64,000 bases of DNA from Methyloligella sp. (GTDB taxonomy: Bacteria > Pseudomonadota > Alphaproteobacteria > Rhizobiales > HXMU1428-3), in contig BQJJ01000007.1 of NCBI GenBank assembly GCA_021604645.1, positions 124,001 through 188,000 of the forward strand, in the 5' to 3' direction. The translations under genes were made by a program, and so were the position numbers. A model generated the notes under the pieces. It was given only the letters and a program-made list of their open reading frames with translations, did no database searches and had not been told where the DNA came from. Below, piece by piece: positions 39,666-49,039 of this stretch (its first letter is position 1; every line of letters starts with the position of its first letter).

Positions 39666-40853
39666 ATGAGGAAAACCCCACCCTTCAAACTACACATCAT
39701 AGCAGGTGAGCATTCTGGGGATGCCTTGGGCGGCAAATTAATGCAAGCCTTAAAAGAAGAATTGGGAGAAGAAAACCTGATATTTCAAGGTCTAGGTTCA
39801 GACGCTATGACAAAAGAGGGACTAAACTCTCTGTTTCCAATGGAAGAAGTTGCGATAATGGGGCCATTTGCAATTCTCGCCAGGTTACCAAATTTAATCA
39901 AACGCGTTCATCAATGCGTAGACCATGTCATCGAACACAATCCAGACGGCTTAATCATTATAGACAGTCCTGAATTCACTCATCCGATTGCCAAAAGAGT
40001 GCGCAAAAAAGCACCCCACATACCAATTGTAAATTATGTCAGTCCAACCGTTTGGGCCTGGAGACCAGGCAGAGCGAAAAAGATGAAACCGTATGTCGAT
40101 GAGGTGTTAGCTTTACTTCCCTTTGAACCTCAAAAACATAAAGAACTCGGCGGCCCCTCTTGTCACTATGTTGGTCATCCACTAATTGAACAAAAGCAAT
40201 GGATTAGTGAGCTTGATGAAACAAGTTTATTAGATAAACTTGGGGTTGAAAAAGGCGCCAAAATACTCACAATCCTACCAGGTAGTCGCTCTAATGAAAT
40301 CAAACATTTGATGGAACCTTTCGGTGAAGTAGTTGGACAATTAAATAAAAATATCGGGCCGATAGAAGTCTTGTTACCAACAGTCAGATCAGTAAAAGAT
40401 TCAGTTGAAGAAGCTATTAAATCCTGGCCGGTTAAACCACATATTATTGACGGTCAAGATGATAAATTCAAAGCATTTAAATGCGCAACTGCAGCACTTG
40501 CTGCATCCGGTACCGTCACATTAGAGCTAGCTATAACTGGCACGCCAATGGTTGTTGCTTACAAATATGATAAATTACTGCACCTTTTAAGACCTTTAAT
40601 CAAAGCAGATATGTTTGCTCTGGCAAATCATATTTTAGGGAAAAAAGCATTCCCTGAATTCATTCAGTATGATTGTACACCTGAAAAAATTGTCGCCGCG
40701 CTAACCCCCTTATTTGATCAATCCACCAAAGAATACCTGTCTCAAAAAGCGCATCTTGAAACGATAGAAGAAAAAATGTTTGAAGCTGGTCCAAGACCAT
40801 CAATTGCAGCAGCCAAACAAACCATTGAAACAGTTTATAAAAATAAGAAATAA
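39666..40853 (+). CDS. lpxB: Lipid-A-disaccharide synthase
   Basis: Glycosyltransferase (GT19) joining lipid X to UDP-2,3-diacylglucosamine, the step after LpxI. The 395-residue protein shows IIAGEHSGDALGGKLM at the N-terminus, YVSPTVWAWRPGRAKKM in the middle, and LPGSRSNEIKHL plus AASGTVTLELAITGTPMVV in the nucleotide-binding half. AAAAGGCC lies upstream of ATG 39666. It faces gltA across a short gap. Confidence 0.96.
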   Translation: MRKTPPFKLHIIAGEHSGDALGGKLMQALKEELGEENLIFQGLGSDAMTKEGLNSLFPMEEVAIMGPFAILARLPNLIKRVHQCVDHVIEHNPDGLIIIDSPEFTHPIAKRVRKKAPHIPIVNYVSPTVWAWRPGRAKKMKPYVDEVLALLPFEPQKHKELGGPSCHYVGHPLIEQKQWISELDETSLLDKLGVEKGAKILTILPGSRSNEIKHLMEPFGEVVGQLNKNIGPIEVLLPTVRSVKDSVEEAIKSWPVKPHIIDGQDDKFKAFKCATAALAASGTVTLELAITGTPMVVAYKYDKLLHLLRPLIKADMFALANHILGKKAFPEFIQYDCTPEKIVAALTPLFDQSTKEYLSQKAHLETIEEKMFEAGPRPSIAAAKQTIETVYKNKK

Positions 40854-40883
40854 AAAACCACCCTCTAAAAATTTAGAGAGTGG
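40851..40883 (-). terminator. Intrinsic terminator of gltA (reverse strand)
   Basis: Read on the reverse strand, CCACTCTCTAAA pairs with TTTAGAGGGTGG (one mismatch) and is followed by six T. It overlaps the lpxB stop codon; on the forward strand no T-run follows, so it mainly serves gltA. Confidence 0.8.
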
Positions 40884-40911
40884 CTTAATAAATTAGATTG
40901 ATTCCAGTCGC

Positions 40912-42243
40912 TTAGCGATTTGAAGTCGGAACATAATCACGCAATGTCGGGCCAGTATATAGCTGACGAGGGCGACCAATACGTTGTTGTGGATCTTCAA
41001 TCATTTCTCTCCATTGAGCAATCCAACCAACTGTACGTGCAAGTGCAAACAACACTGTAAACATCTCAGGTGGGAAACCTAATGCACGAAGTGTAATACC
41101 TGAATAGAAATCAATATTCGGATAAAGTTTCTTCTCAACAAAATAAGGGTCTTCACGAGCAATACGTTCAAGTTCCATAGCAACTTGCAGTAAAGGCTCA
41201 TCTTTAAGCCCAAGCGTATCCAACACTTCATGACATGTCTTTTGCATAACAGTCGCGCGAGGGTCATAGTTTTTATAAACCCGGTGACCAAAGCCCATAA
41301 GACGGAAAGGATCACTCTTATCTTTCGCACGGCGAATATATTCTGGAATGCGATCAACTGAGCCGATCTCTTCAAGCATGGTTAAAGCAGCTTCGTTAGC
41401 ACCACCATGCGATGGTCCCCAAAGACAAGCAATACCAGCAGCAATACAAGCAAATGGGTTCGCGCCAGAAGAACCAGCTAAACGAACTGTAGAAGTAGAT
41501 GCATTTTGCTCATGATCAGCATGAAGAATGAAAATACGATCCATTGCACGAGCAAGCACAGGGTCAACTTTGTAGTCTTCAGCAGGTACGCTGAAGCACA
41601 TGTTCAAGAAATTAGCAGAATAATCCAAATCATTTCTAGGTGTTACAAACGGTTGACCAATAGAATATTTGTAAGCCATTGCAGCAATGGTTGGCATTTT
41701 AGCAATCATGCGCAAGCTGGCAATGTTACGTTGTGTTGGGTCATTAATGTCTGTTGAGTCGTGATAAAACGCTGAAAGAGCGCCAACAACACCAACCATA
41801 ATCGCCATTGGGTGCGCATCCCGGCGGAAACCTTTATAGAATGTGTGGATTTGTTCATGCAGCATAGTGTGATAAGTGATGCGATGTTTGAAATCTTCAA
41901 ACTGTTCACCTTGTGGCAAATCACCATAAAGCAACAAATAACAAGTCTCCAGGAACGAACCTTGTTCAGCCAGTTGATCAATTGGATAACCACGGTGCAA
42001 TAAAACACCTTTATCACCATCAATATAAGTGATTTTACTTTCACAGGACGCTGTAGAGGTGAAACCTGGGTCATAAGTGAACATGTCACTTTGAGCATAC
42101 AAACGGCTGATATCCATTACACTTGGCCCAATAGAGCCTTTGTAAAGCGGTAAGTCGAGTGTTTTCCCTTCAACTATAAGATTGGACTTATCACTATCCT
42201 GATTAAGCTGGTCACCATTAGTAGAAGTTTGAACAGTAGTCAT
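40912..42243 (-). CDS. gltA: Citrate synthase (type II)
   Basis: Condenses acetyl-CoA and oxaloacetate at the entry of the TCA cycle. The 443-residue protein contains the catalytic His in [45 protein letters not shown] and the Asp region [10 protein letters not shown]. Two in-frame ATGs compete: AAGGG lies 7 bases before the one at 42243 but only 1 base before the one at 42249, so 42243 is chosen. A separate upstream region of 260 bases precedes it. Confidence 0.96.
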   Translation of the reverse strand: MTTVQTSTNGDQLNQDSDKSNLIVEGKTLDLPLYKGSIGPSVMDISRLYAQSDMFTYDPGFTSTASCESKITYIDGDKGVLLHRGYPIDQLAEQGSFLETCYLLLYGDLPQGEQFEDFKHRITYHTMLHEQIHTFYKGFRRDAHPMAIMVGVVGALSAFYHDSTDINDPTQRNIASLRMIAKMPTIAAMAYKYSIGQPFVTPRNDLDYSANFLNMCFSVPAEDYKVDPVLARAMDRIFILHADHEQNASTSTVRLAGSSGANPFACIAAGIACLWGPSHGGANEAALTMLEEIGSVDRIPEYIRRAKDKSDPFRLMGFGHRVYKNYDPRATVMQKTCHEVLDTLGLKDEPLLQVAMELERIAREDPYFVEKKLYPNIDFYSGITLRALGFPPEMFTVLFALARTVGWIAQWREMIEDPQQRIGRPRQLYTGPTLRDYVPTSNR

Positions 42244-42429
42244 AAACATACCCTTTTATTTATCGCGCCGAATGTCAGTACACCGCGTCCCTATGACGCA
42301 GTTGACGTAAGACCTAACATAAAGAATTTTAAAATGCTATAAGCCCGCTTTATAATTCATAAAAATGAAAAAAATACGAATTTTAGCTCTTTGACGGTTC
42401 AGAATAAGCGCATTCATTGAAATATGTAT

Positions 42430-42452
42430 ATAAAACAGATTGTGAAAATCTG
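42430..42452 (-). terminator. Probable terminator of gltX (reverse strand)
   Basis: On the reverse strand CAGATT-TTCAC-AATCTG is followed by TTTTAT. Short stem, but correctly placed about 60 bases after the gltX stop. Confidence 0.4.
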
Positions 42453-42509
42453 CTTTCGATGCCCTCTTAATAAGTCCTAGAGAGCAATTTGGCAAGTTTT
42501 TCTACAACT

Positions 42510-43928
42510 TTAGGCCTTAATAACCTCTTGAAGCCGTTTTAAGACCTCATCACGCCCTAAACTGTGTATGACATCATAAATTCCAGGTGAAACCATTGAG
42601 CCAGTGAGTGCAGAACGAAGCGGAGGGGCAATTTTTCCAAACTTTAGATCATGCTCACTTGCATAATCTTTTAACAATCCTTCAATTTCATCGCGATTCC
42701 ATTGCTGCAAATCAGTAAATTTTGAGCAAACACCTTCTAAAATGTCAGTCACTCCATCTTTGTTAAGCGCTTTTTCTGCTTTGGCATCCATTTCTAACGG
42801 CACAGATTTAAACAGGTAGGCCGCTGTCTCTAACAATTCAATTAGTGTCTTAGACCGTTCTTTTAAGAAAGAGAGGTTTGATGAAAGCACATCAAGATCA
42901 ATGAGCTTAGAAGAATAGGAAAGTTCAGGCGTAAAGACATTATCTTCAATAAGTGATTTCAGAGATGAGAGAAGGTCATCATCAGAACTAGTTGAAACAT
43001 AATGACCATTAAAATGATCTAACTTTGCCATATCAAACCGAGCAGGCGCTTTATTAATACCGGCTAAGTCAAACCATTCAATAAGCTTATCCGTCGGGAT
43101 GATTTCATCATCACCATGGCTCCAGCCAAGTTTTGCCAAATAATTTCTCATGCCTTCTGGTAAATAGCCCATAGCTTTATAAGCTTCGGCCCCAAGGGCA
43201 CCATGGCGCTTCGATAGTTTTGCCCCGTCACTTCCGTGAATAAGCGGGATATGAGCAAATACAGGCAAATCCCATTGCAGAGCATTATAAATTTGAATTT
43301 GCTTTGCACAATTTGTCAGATGGTCATCACCGCGGATCACATGTGTAATTCCCATATCATGGTCATCAACCACGACAGCAAGCATATAAGTTGGAGATCC
43401 GTCAGAACGCAATAAAACCAAATCATCCAGCTGATCATTGCGAATAACAACATCACCCTGTACTTGATCTGATATTTTAGTCTCTCCCTCAATCGGCGCT
43501 TTAAAACGAAGGACGCAGCGATCTAGAAATTCATCAGCAATTGGCTCATCCCGGCCTGGGTAGCGAGCAGCAACCCCGTCCGCGCGGGCTTTGTTACGGA
43601 TCTCTTCTATTTCTTCATCTGTTGCAAAAGAGCGATAAGCATAACCATTAGCTAATAACTGCTCTGCCACTTCAACATGCCGGTCTTTTTGCTTTGATTG
43701 AAATACCGGTTCCGCATCAGCCTTTAAGCCAAGCCAGTCCATACCTTTTAAAATAGCTGCAATCGCGTCTGATGTTGAACGCGCTTTATCTGTATCTTCA
43801 ATACGTAATAAAAATTGGCCACCCTGAGACTTCGCGAAAGCCCAATTAAAAAGAGCCGTACGAGCCCCGCCAATATGTAAATAACCAGTTGGACTTGGAG
43901 CAAAACGAGTGATGATAGGCTGAGACAT
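42510..43928 (-). CDS. gltX: Glutamyl-tRNA synthetase
   Basis: Class I synthetase charging tRNA-Glu (and possibly tRNA-Gln where a GatCAB pathway exists, as is common in alphaproteobacteria). The 472-residue protein begins RFAPSPTGYLHIGGARTAL with the HIGH motif as HIGG, and has KLSKRHG as its KMSKS loop. Start ATG 43928 has AGGAA seven bases upstream; the longer frame to 44015 adds 29 unconserved residues. It is divergent from comEC across 244 bases without a gene. Confidence 0.95.
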   Translation of the reverse strand: MSQPIITRFAPSPTGYLHIGGARTALFNWAFAKSQGGQFLLRIEDTDKARSTSDAIAAILKGMDWLGLKADAEPVFQSKQKDRHVEVAEQLLANGYAYRSFATDEEIEEIRNKARADGVAARYPGRDEPIADEFLDRCVLRFKAPIEGETKISDQVQGDVVIRNDQLDDLVLLRSDGSPTYMLAVVVDDHDMGITHVIRGDDHLTNCAKQIQIYNALQWDLPVFAHIPLIHGSDGAKLSKRHGALGAEAYKAMGYLPEGMRNYLAKLGWSHGDDEIIPTDKLIEWFDLAGINKAPARFDMAKLDHFNGHYVSTSSDDDLLSSLKSLIEDNVFTPELSYSSKLIDLDVLSSNLSFLKERSKTLIELLETAAYLFKSVPLEMDAKAEKALNKDGVTDILEGVCSKFTDLQQWNRDEIEGLLKDYASEHDLKFGKIAPPLRSALTGSMVSPGIYDVIHSLGRDEVLKRLQEVIKA

Positions 43929-44172
43929 TGTAAATTCCTGAGAGTGTCTTAATACGTAATCAAAATAATGGATGTATGGGAAACAATTAAAAAGGTCATA
44001 ACATAGCTCTAGCAATGCGCATAGCGGGAAATAACCGGAGAAAAAGTAAGGTCAAAATTCTTTAATTCTGATAGAATTTTTGAGAAAACATTACTCAGAT
44101 AAATAAGCCAGCAAAAACTTGAATTGCATAAGAGTAAAAGTAAAAAAGTACAGCTGTAGTGGAGAAGTTAAT

Positions 44173-46350
44173 ATGGCAGGGGAGCAAAAACGTCAAAACT
44201 TTTTGAAAAACCACTTGTCATTTAAATCCTTTTGGCCTCAAAAAAACAATTCTTCTTTCAAACAAAACGCGCAAAACCAATATAGCGTTCAAAAAAAACA
44301 AAAACCTGTTATAAAAAACAATAGTCCAATCACACTATTATGTATCGCAACTGGCATAGGTCTTTATTTCAACTTACCAGGTGAGGGCAACTCAAAAGTC
44401 TGCGCTCTTCTCCTTGTCATATTATTATGTTGCGTGGCCCTAACCCGTAACTACAGATATCTTAATAACCTAATTCTCGGAGCTTTAATCATAAGCATCG
44501 GTTATAGCCTGGCACTCTATAGAACTCACACAAGTTCAACTCACCTTTTAAGTCAAACCCTAAAGTCCTTCGACGTTGTAATGATGGTCGAGGAAAATGA
44601 GCCCCTACAAAAAAATCGTATCAGATACACCGGTAAACTTCTTTCCTTATCTAAGCGAACTCAAAACAAAATACCGAAACGAATTCGTATTCGCACATCA
44701 GACCAAGGACCAAGATTTAAATATGGTGACTTACTATGCATGAGAGCAATGCTAGCTCGGCCCAAAGGACCAATAAGAGCTGGTGGGTATGATTTTGGTT
44801 TTGCACTGTGGTTCAAAGAAGTCGGAGCAACTGGGTTTAATATTTCCCCTATAAGACTATGTCCCTACAATCAAGAACGCATAGATCATCAATCTCAGTT
44901 AAGTCAAATCATCGCAAATATCAGAAACTTTATCGGCAATAAAATTGACAATGGTTTAAATGAACCCGAAAGGGCCATGGCAAGAGCTCTCATTCTAGGA
45001 GATAGAGGCCGCGTAAAAAAGGAAGATTTAGAGGCTATGCGTAAGGCCGGACTAGGCCATTTATTAGCAATCTCTGGGTTACATATGGCCGTCTTTGGGG
45101 GAACGCTTTTTATTTTAATACGGGCGCTTCTGGCACTCTTTCCAATTTTCAGTCAAAACCATCCAATAAAAAAATACGCACCCTTCGGCGCTCTAATCGG
45201 GAGCTTTGCTTACTTTTTAATTTCAGGACAATCTATCCCAACACAGCGCGCCGTTCTAATGATCTCAGTTCTCTTCACAGCAATCATGATCGAGCGAACT
45301 GCGTTAACTCTTAGAAATGTGGCTGTTGCTGCCCTCATCATCTTGGTACTAAAACCAGAAAGTTTAGTGTCAGCAGGGTTTCAAATGTCTTTTGCAGCTG
45401 TAACCGCGCTAATTGTGACATACCAAATGTTCAGGGAATATGAGCCCTTAAACAATCTAAAAAGTTCTACGGCAAACCGTTGGCTAAAACCCTTTTATTA
45501 CCTGGGCGGAATTTGGGTAACATCAATTATAGCAACCGTTGCAACAGCACCATTTGCCATCTATCATTTTCATAATGTCTCTTATATGGGCCCGGTTGGG
45601 AATATGTTAGCAATTCCCGTTTTCAGTCTTTTGTTAATGCCTTCTGCGCTCATTTCATTGATATTGATGCCTCTGGGCTTAGAAGTAATAGCCTTAGTAC
45701 CCTTAAAATATTCAATCCAAATTCTATTAAGCACAGCCCACTGGACCTCAAGTTTTGACCCTGCAGTAATAACGATAGGTGCAATAAATTTAAGTTCTGT
45801 TTTGCTCATAATGGCTGGTCTCGTTCTTGTCTTTTATACAAATCGACCAGTCAATCTAATAGGAGCAGCGCTTATAATAATCGCACCAATATCTGCACTG
45901 AAGAATGAAAAACCAGATCTATATATCGGCGCCTCAGCTGAAGTTATTGCCTTAAGAGGAGAGGACAAAAAACTATACGCACCAACAGGGCGCAAGGGCA
46001 CCTTTGTTCTAACCAATTGGTTGAAAGCAGATGGAGACACGCGATCATTAAATAATGTAAGAAATTCACAAAATTTTCTCTGTGACGATACTGCCTGCAC
46101 AGGTAAAACATCAGGAAAAAGAGTAACCCTCATTAAATCCATTGCGGCTCTAGAGAAAGCCTGCGAAACAGCGGATATTTTAATTTACAAATTTTCAATC
46201 ACAAGAAAATGTAAAAATCCAAAATTAATTCTATCAAAAAGAGAATTAACGAACAGCGGAACACTTTCTCTATATATAAAAGACGGAAAAATAAAAATTA
46301 TCTCTGCTAATCAATTTAGAAAAAATAGAATTTGGTCCGATTACCGTTAA
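44173..46350 (+). CDS. comEC: ComEC/Rec2-family DNA-uptake channel protein
   Basis: Polytopic inner-membrane protein of the family that moves single-stranded DNA into the cell during transformation. The 725 residues include an N-terminal DUF4131 domain (about 60-240), then the competence domain with the signature EAMRKAGLGHLLAISGLHMAV-like segment near 45031-45090 and at least eight further TM segments. The C-terminal metallo-beta-lactamase domain of Bacillus ComEC is absent; a short ~150-residue soluble tail with three or more Cys replaces it. GGAGAAG precedes ATG 44173; frame upstream to 44119 is less likely. Other Com genes are not nearby, so competence itself is not shown. Confidence 0.9.
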   Translation: MAGEQKRQNFLKNHLSFKSFWPQKNNSSFKQNAQNQYSVQKKQKPVIKNNSPITLLCIATGIGLYFNLPGEGNSKVCALLLVILLCCVALTRNYRYLNNLILGALIISIGYSLALYRTHTSSTHLLSQTLKSFDVVMMVEENEPLQKNRIRYTGKLLSLSKRTQNKIPKRIRIRTSDQGPRFKYGDLLCMRAMLARPKGPIRAGGYDFGFALWFKEVGATGFNISPIRLCPYNQERIDHQSQLSQIIANIRNFIGNKIDNGLNEPERAMARALILGDRGRVKKEDLEAMRKAGLGHLLAISGLHMAVFGGTLFILIRALLALFPIFSQNHPIKKYAPFGALIGSFAYFLISGQSIPTQRAVLMISVLFTAIMIERTALTLRNVAVAALIILVLKPESLVSAGFQMSFAAVTALIVTYQMFREYEPLNNLKSSTANRWLKPFYYLGGIWVTSIIATVATAPFAIYHFHNVSYMGPVGNMLAIPVFSLLLMPSALISLILMPLGLEVIALVPLKYSIQILLSTAHWTSSFDPAVITIGAINLSSVLLIMAGLVLVFYTNRPVNLIGAALIIIAPISALKNEKPDLYIGASAEVIALRGEDKKLYAPTGRKGTFVLTNWLKADGDTRSLNNVRNSQNFLCDDTACTGKTSGKRVTLIKSIAALEKACETADILIYKFSITRKCKNPKLILSKRELTNSGTLSLYIKDGKIKIISANQFRKNRIWSDYR

Positions 46351-46388
46351 ACTAGTGCAGTAAAACTTATTTCTATTTGCGAATTCAT

Positions 46389-46420
46389 AAAAGGTGACAT
46401 GGCTTAAGAAGCCCACTTTT
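46389..46420 (-). terminator. Probable terminator of lexA (reverse strand)
   Basis: On the reverse strand AAAAGTG...CACCTTTT encloses GGCTT-CTT-AAGCC, followed by TTTTAT. It lies in the 72-base convergent gap between comEC and lexA and may act on both strands. Confidence 0.45.
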
Positions 46421-46422
46421 AG

Positions 46423-47136
46423 CTAATGATATTTTCGAACAAGCCCTACAAGCTGTCCTTGAACCTGAACTTTGTCAGATGTAAACTGGCGAGGTTCATA
46501 AGCCGGGTTAGCAGCAACGAGTTCAATTGTGTTCCCTGATTTATAAATCTTTTTCAAAGTTGCTTCTTCTTCTTCAACGATAAAGGCAACAACAATATCG
46601 CCATTTCTCGCAGATGAAGTCTCTTTAATCAAAACAGTATCACCATCTAGAATGCCTTCATCAATCATCGAGTCGCCATGAACTTCTAAAGCGTAATGAT
46701 TACCAGCACCAAGCATATCAGGTGAAACAACCAAATCATTATTATGATCTTGAATAGCCGAAATCGGAACACCAGCCGCAATACGCCCCATAACAGGAAC
46801 CGTGAAAGAAGAAGCGTCAGTTTGAACTTCATCAGCGGGCTTTAGCTTCGCATCTGCAATTGAAACAACATTATTATTCAATCCAGAATTCGCAGGAGCA
46901 GGTGATGATGTTCCCTGCAATCCTTCTGGTAATTTCAAAATCTCTAATGCCCGCGCTCTGTGGGCTAATCGACGTATAAACCCACGCTCTTCAAGTGCTG
47001 TGATTAACCGATGAATGCCGGATTTGGATTTTAACTCAAGCGCATCCTTCATTTCATCAAAAGAGGGGGAGACACCAGTTTCTTGAACTCGGTTATGTAT
47101 AAAAAGCAATAAGTCTTTTTGTTTTTTAGTTAGCAT
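46423..47136 (-). CDS. lexA: LexA repressor
   Basis: SOS repressor that self-cleaves when RecA is activated. The 237-residue protein has the N-terminal winged helix (about 1-68, [20 protein letters not shown]), a loose hinge (70-112), and the S24 peptidase-like domain: cleavage site Ala121-Gly122 in MGRIAAGVP, catalytic Ser156 (GDSMIDEG) and Lys195 (EATLKK). ATG 47136 is chosen because the family starts MLTKKQ and GAGGGAAC precedes it; the longer frame to 47247 is not supported. A LexA-type box lies 142 bases upstream, consistent with autoregulation. Confidence 0.96.
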   Translation of the reverse strand: MLTKKQKDLLLFIHNRVQETGVSPSFDEMKDALELKSKSGIHRLITALEERGFIRRLAHRARALEILKLPEGLQGTSSPAPANSGLNNNVVSIADAKLKPADEVQTDASSFTVPVMGRIAAGVPISAIQDHNNDLVVSPDMLGAGNHYALEVHGDSMIDEGILDGDTVLIKETSSARNGDIVVAFIVEEEEATLKKIYKSGNTIELVAANPAYEPRQFTSDKVQVQGQLVGLVRKYH

Positions 47137-47261
47137 TGAATATGTTCCCTCTTTTGCGATCATTGATCTTGATTGGTTCTTGAAAAAATAAAACCTCAAA
47201 AGTTCCAAATAGAATTGGACTTTGAAAGCATATGATTCGAAAAACAATCAAAAGTACGAAT

Positions 47262-47292
47262 CGAGAACATTATGCATGTTCTCGTCTTGTTC
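47262..47292 (-). promoter_or_regulatory. LexA (SOS) operator upstream of lexA
   Basis: GTTC-TCGTCTT-GTTC at 47278-47292 is an exact match to the alphaproteobacterial LexA box GTTC-N7-GTTC. It overlaps a perfect nine-base dyad, CGAGAACAT-TATGC-ATGTTCTCG (47262-47284), whose right arm supplies the first GTTC. So the site offers both direct-repeat and inverted-repeat half-sites. Confidence 0.85.
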
Positions 47293-47331
47293 CGCAAGAG
47301 GGAAAATTCTCACATAACAGGAAACAAAAAA

Positions 47332-47359
47332 GGATCGCAAAAATTGAATTTTGCGATCC
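47332..47359 (-). terminator. Intrinsic terminator after the small FNR-box gene
   Basis: GGATCGCAAAA (47332-47342) and TTTTGCGATCC (47349-47359) form a perfect eleven-pair stem. On the reverse strand five or more T follow; on the forward strand a T-run also follows, so it can work both ways. It isolates the small gene from lexA. Confidence 0.85.
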
Positions 47360-47389
47360 TTTTTATTTATAATTGAAAAAGGGATAAAT

Positions 47390-47590
47390 TTAGTGAAGGT
47401 TAGGCTTCATTTTACCCCATTTTGGTAGATGAATATGGCTTAAAACATCACGAGCAGTAGAAAGTGCTGTCGTTCCTGAATGGCCAATATGTGAAAATGC
47501 ATCATACACAGCTTCACTTCTTAGTTTGTGAGCTTGGTTAATGTGATAGTTCACTTCATCAATAGTAATGTCTTTAGTTTCATATGACAT
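47390..47590 (-). CDS. Small protein of unknown function, possible FNR/FixK-type regulation
   Basis: 66 residues, soluble, no Cys, no TM segment. The segment VNYHINQAHKLRSEAVYDAF resembles the H-x2-A-x2-LR-x-EA-x2 pattern of small, poorly characterised proteobacterial proteins. Start ATG 47590 (MSYETK) is supported by a strong AAGGAGA; an upstream in-frame start at 47620 is less likely. It stands alone with its own terminator and has an FNR-like palindrome 82-95 bases upstream, suggesting expression under oxygen limitation or nitrosative conditions. Function unknown. Confidence 0.75.
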   Translation of the reverse strand: MSYETKDITIDEVNYHINQAHKLRSEAVYDAFSHIGHSGTTALSTARDVLSHIHLPKWGKMKPNLH

Positions 47591-47671
47591 TTTGTTTCTC
47601 CTTAAGTGTTTGGTGAACACCGGTTACTGAGAAAACTTTCTCTTGTACTAAAGATAGTGAAACGGAATGAA

Positions 47672-47685
47672 TTGAGGTAGATCAA
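47672..47685 (-). promoter_or_regulatory. FNR/FixK/Dnr-type box upstream of the small gene
   Basis: Reverse strand TTGAT-CTAC-CTCAA matches TTGAT-N4-ATCAA at nine of ten defined positions. A further TTGATC half-site lies next to it (47688-47693 on the forward strand). The distance to the start codon allows a class II promoter with a ~45-base leader, although no strong -10 is evident. Confidence 0.5.
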
Positions 47686-47773
47686 TTTGATCAACTCAGC
47701 CCTGCACATTTTACAAAGCTTGTAACAATTGGTCTAAACAGCTGGTTTTAGTGTAAAAATAGTGATTATAGCG

Positions 47774-49000
47774 CTAATCAAGCGGATAAATATCAACAAA
47801 ATCACCTTGATTAGCCGCCTCAGAATGAGGCTCTCGAACGATCAAGCAATTAGAAAAAGCAAATGTCGCATGTAAAGAGCTGTCCTGATTCTCACGACAT
47901 TCAACGCGTTGCTGCCCTAATTCATCTACCCAATAGTAACTGCGCATATAGTGTTTTCGGGGACCATTTGAGCTAACTTCATTTTGCAAAACCGCTTTGC
48001 TGGTGACTTTGATCGGAGAAGGGTGATCAAGCATAGATCGAATAAGCGGCACAACAAAAATCTCAGAACATATAAGTGCAGATACTGGATTTCCAGGCAC
48101 CCCCACTATACTCTGATTGTTCAAATTCCCTACCATCAGTGGTTTGCCAGGTCTCATTGCGATGCGCCAAAAATCAAGCTCCATACCCGCTAACTTTAAA
48201 GCTTCTTGTACCAAATCATGGTCTCCAACAGAAGCCCCCCCAATAGTGACAATAATATCAAACTTATGTTCAGCTGCTTTTGCGGTTGATAAGATATCGT
48301 TCAGACTGTCTAGATTATCCTTCGCAATTCCCAAACAATGGGCTTCCGCCCCAGCTTGTTCGAGAAGGTGTTTCATCCCAAAAGGGATTGAAGAAATAAT
48401 CTGTCCTTCCGACAAATCTTCTCCGGGATAAACCAATTCATCACCCGTCGCAATAATGGCAATTTTTGGTTTTTTATAAACTTCAACCAAAGCAACATTC
48501 ATTGATGCAAGGAGTGCCAGGTGCCTGTATCCAAGTAACGTAGCTTCTTTAACAAGCACCTCACCTTCATGAAAGTCATAACCGGCAACACGTATGAATT
48601 TACCTGGCGGAGAGGCTTCTTTTATAACAACCGTATCTTCATCAATCCGGTCACAATCTTCTTGAATAGCAATTGCATCAGTGCCAGATGGTAAAACAGC
48701 GCCTGTAAAAATGCGAACAACTTCACCGGTTGAGACAGTACCTTGAAACGGATGACCAGCTGAACTCTCACCAATTATTTTAAAGGAAGAGGGCAGAGAA
48801 CTGCAATCAGAGTGCTGGACTGCATAACCATCCATAGCAGACGCGTCAAACGGAGGTTGAGTGATGTTGGCTGAGATATCTTTCGCCACGACACGACCAG
48901 CACAATCCTCTAATGGTAACATTTCAGTTGCCTTTAGAGCTTTTTGTTGCCCCTTTGAAATCATCCGGGCTTGGGCTTCAGCAACTGAAAGTAAACTCAT
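47774..49000 (-). CDS. moeA: Molybdopterin molybdenumtransferase MoeA
   Basis: Inserts molybdate into adenylylated molybdopterin, the final step of molybdenum cofactor synthesis. The 408-residue protein has DASAMDGYAVQHSD near residue 57, the GEVLVKEATLL region, TIGGASVGDHDLVQ (MoCF_biosynth domain) and GVPGNPVSALIC. CGGAG precedes ATG 49000. It starts 40 bases after the TrpC-MoaC fusion gene and is probably cotranscribed, which keeps two Moco steps together. Confidence 0.96.
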   Translation of the reverse strand: MSLLSVAEAQARMISKGQQKALKATEMLPLEDCAGRVVAKDISANITQPPFDASAMDGYAVQHSDCSSLPSSFKIIGESSAGHPFQGTVSTGEVVRIFTGAVLPSGTDAIAIQEDCDRIDEDTVVIKEASPPGKFIRVAGYDFHEGEVLVKEATLLGYRHLALLASMNVALVEVYKKPKIAIIATGDELVYPGEDLSEGQIISSIPFGMKHLLEQAGAEAHCLGIAKDNLDSLNDILSTAKAAEHKFDIIVTIGGASVGDHDLVQEALKLAGMELDFWRIAMRPGKPLMVGNLNNQSIVGVPGNPVSALICSEIFVVPLIRSMLDHPSPIKVTSKAVLQNEVSSNGPRKHYMRSYYWVDELGQQRVECRENQDSSLHATFAFSNCLIVREPHSEAANQGDFVDIYPLD

Positions 49001-49039
49001 TCATCACTCCGAAATAAACTCAAAAATAGACATCAGCTT

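Noticed and set aside
44119..44172. Longer comEC start at 44119
   Set aside because: ATG 44173 has a good GGAGAAG ribosome site, and the extra 18 residues are basic and unconserved.
44173..46350. Active natural competence system
   Set aside because: Only a ComEC-family gene is present; no pilus, DprA or ComF genes are in the window, so competence cannot be claimed.
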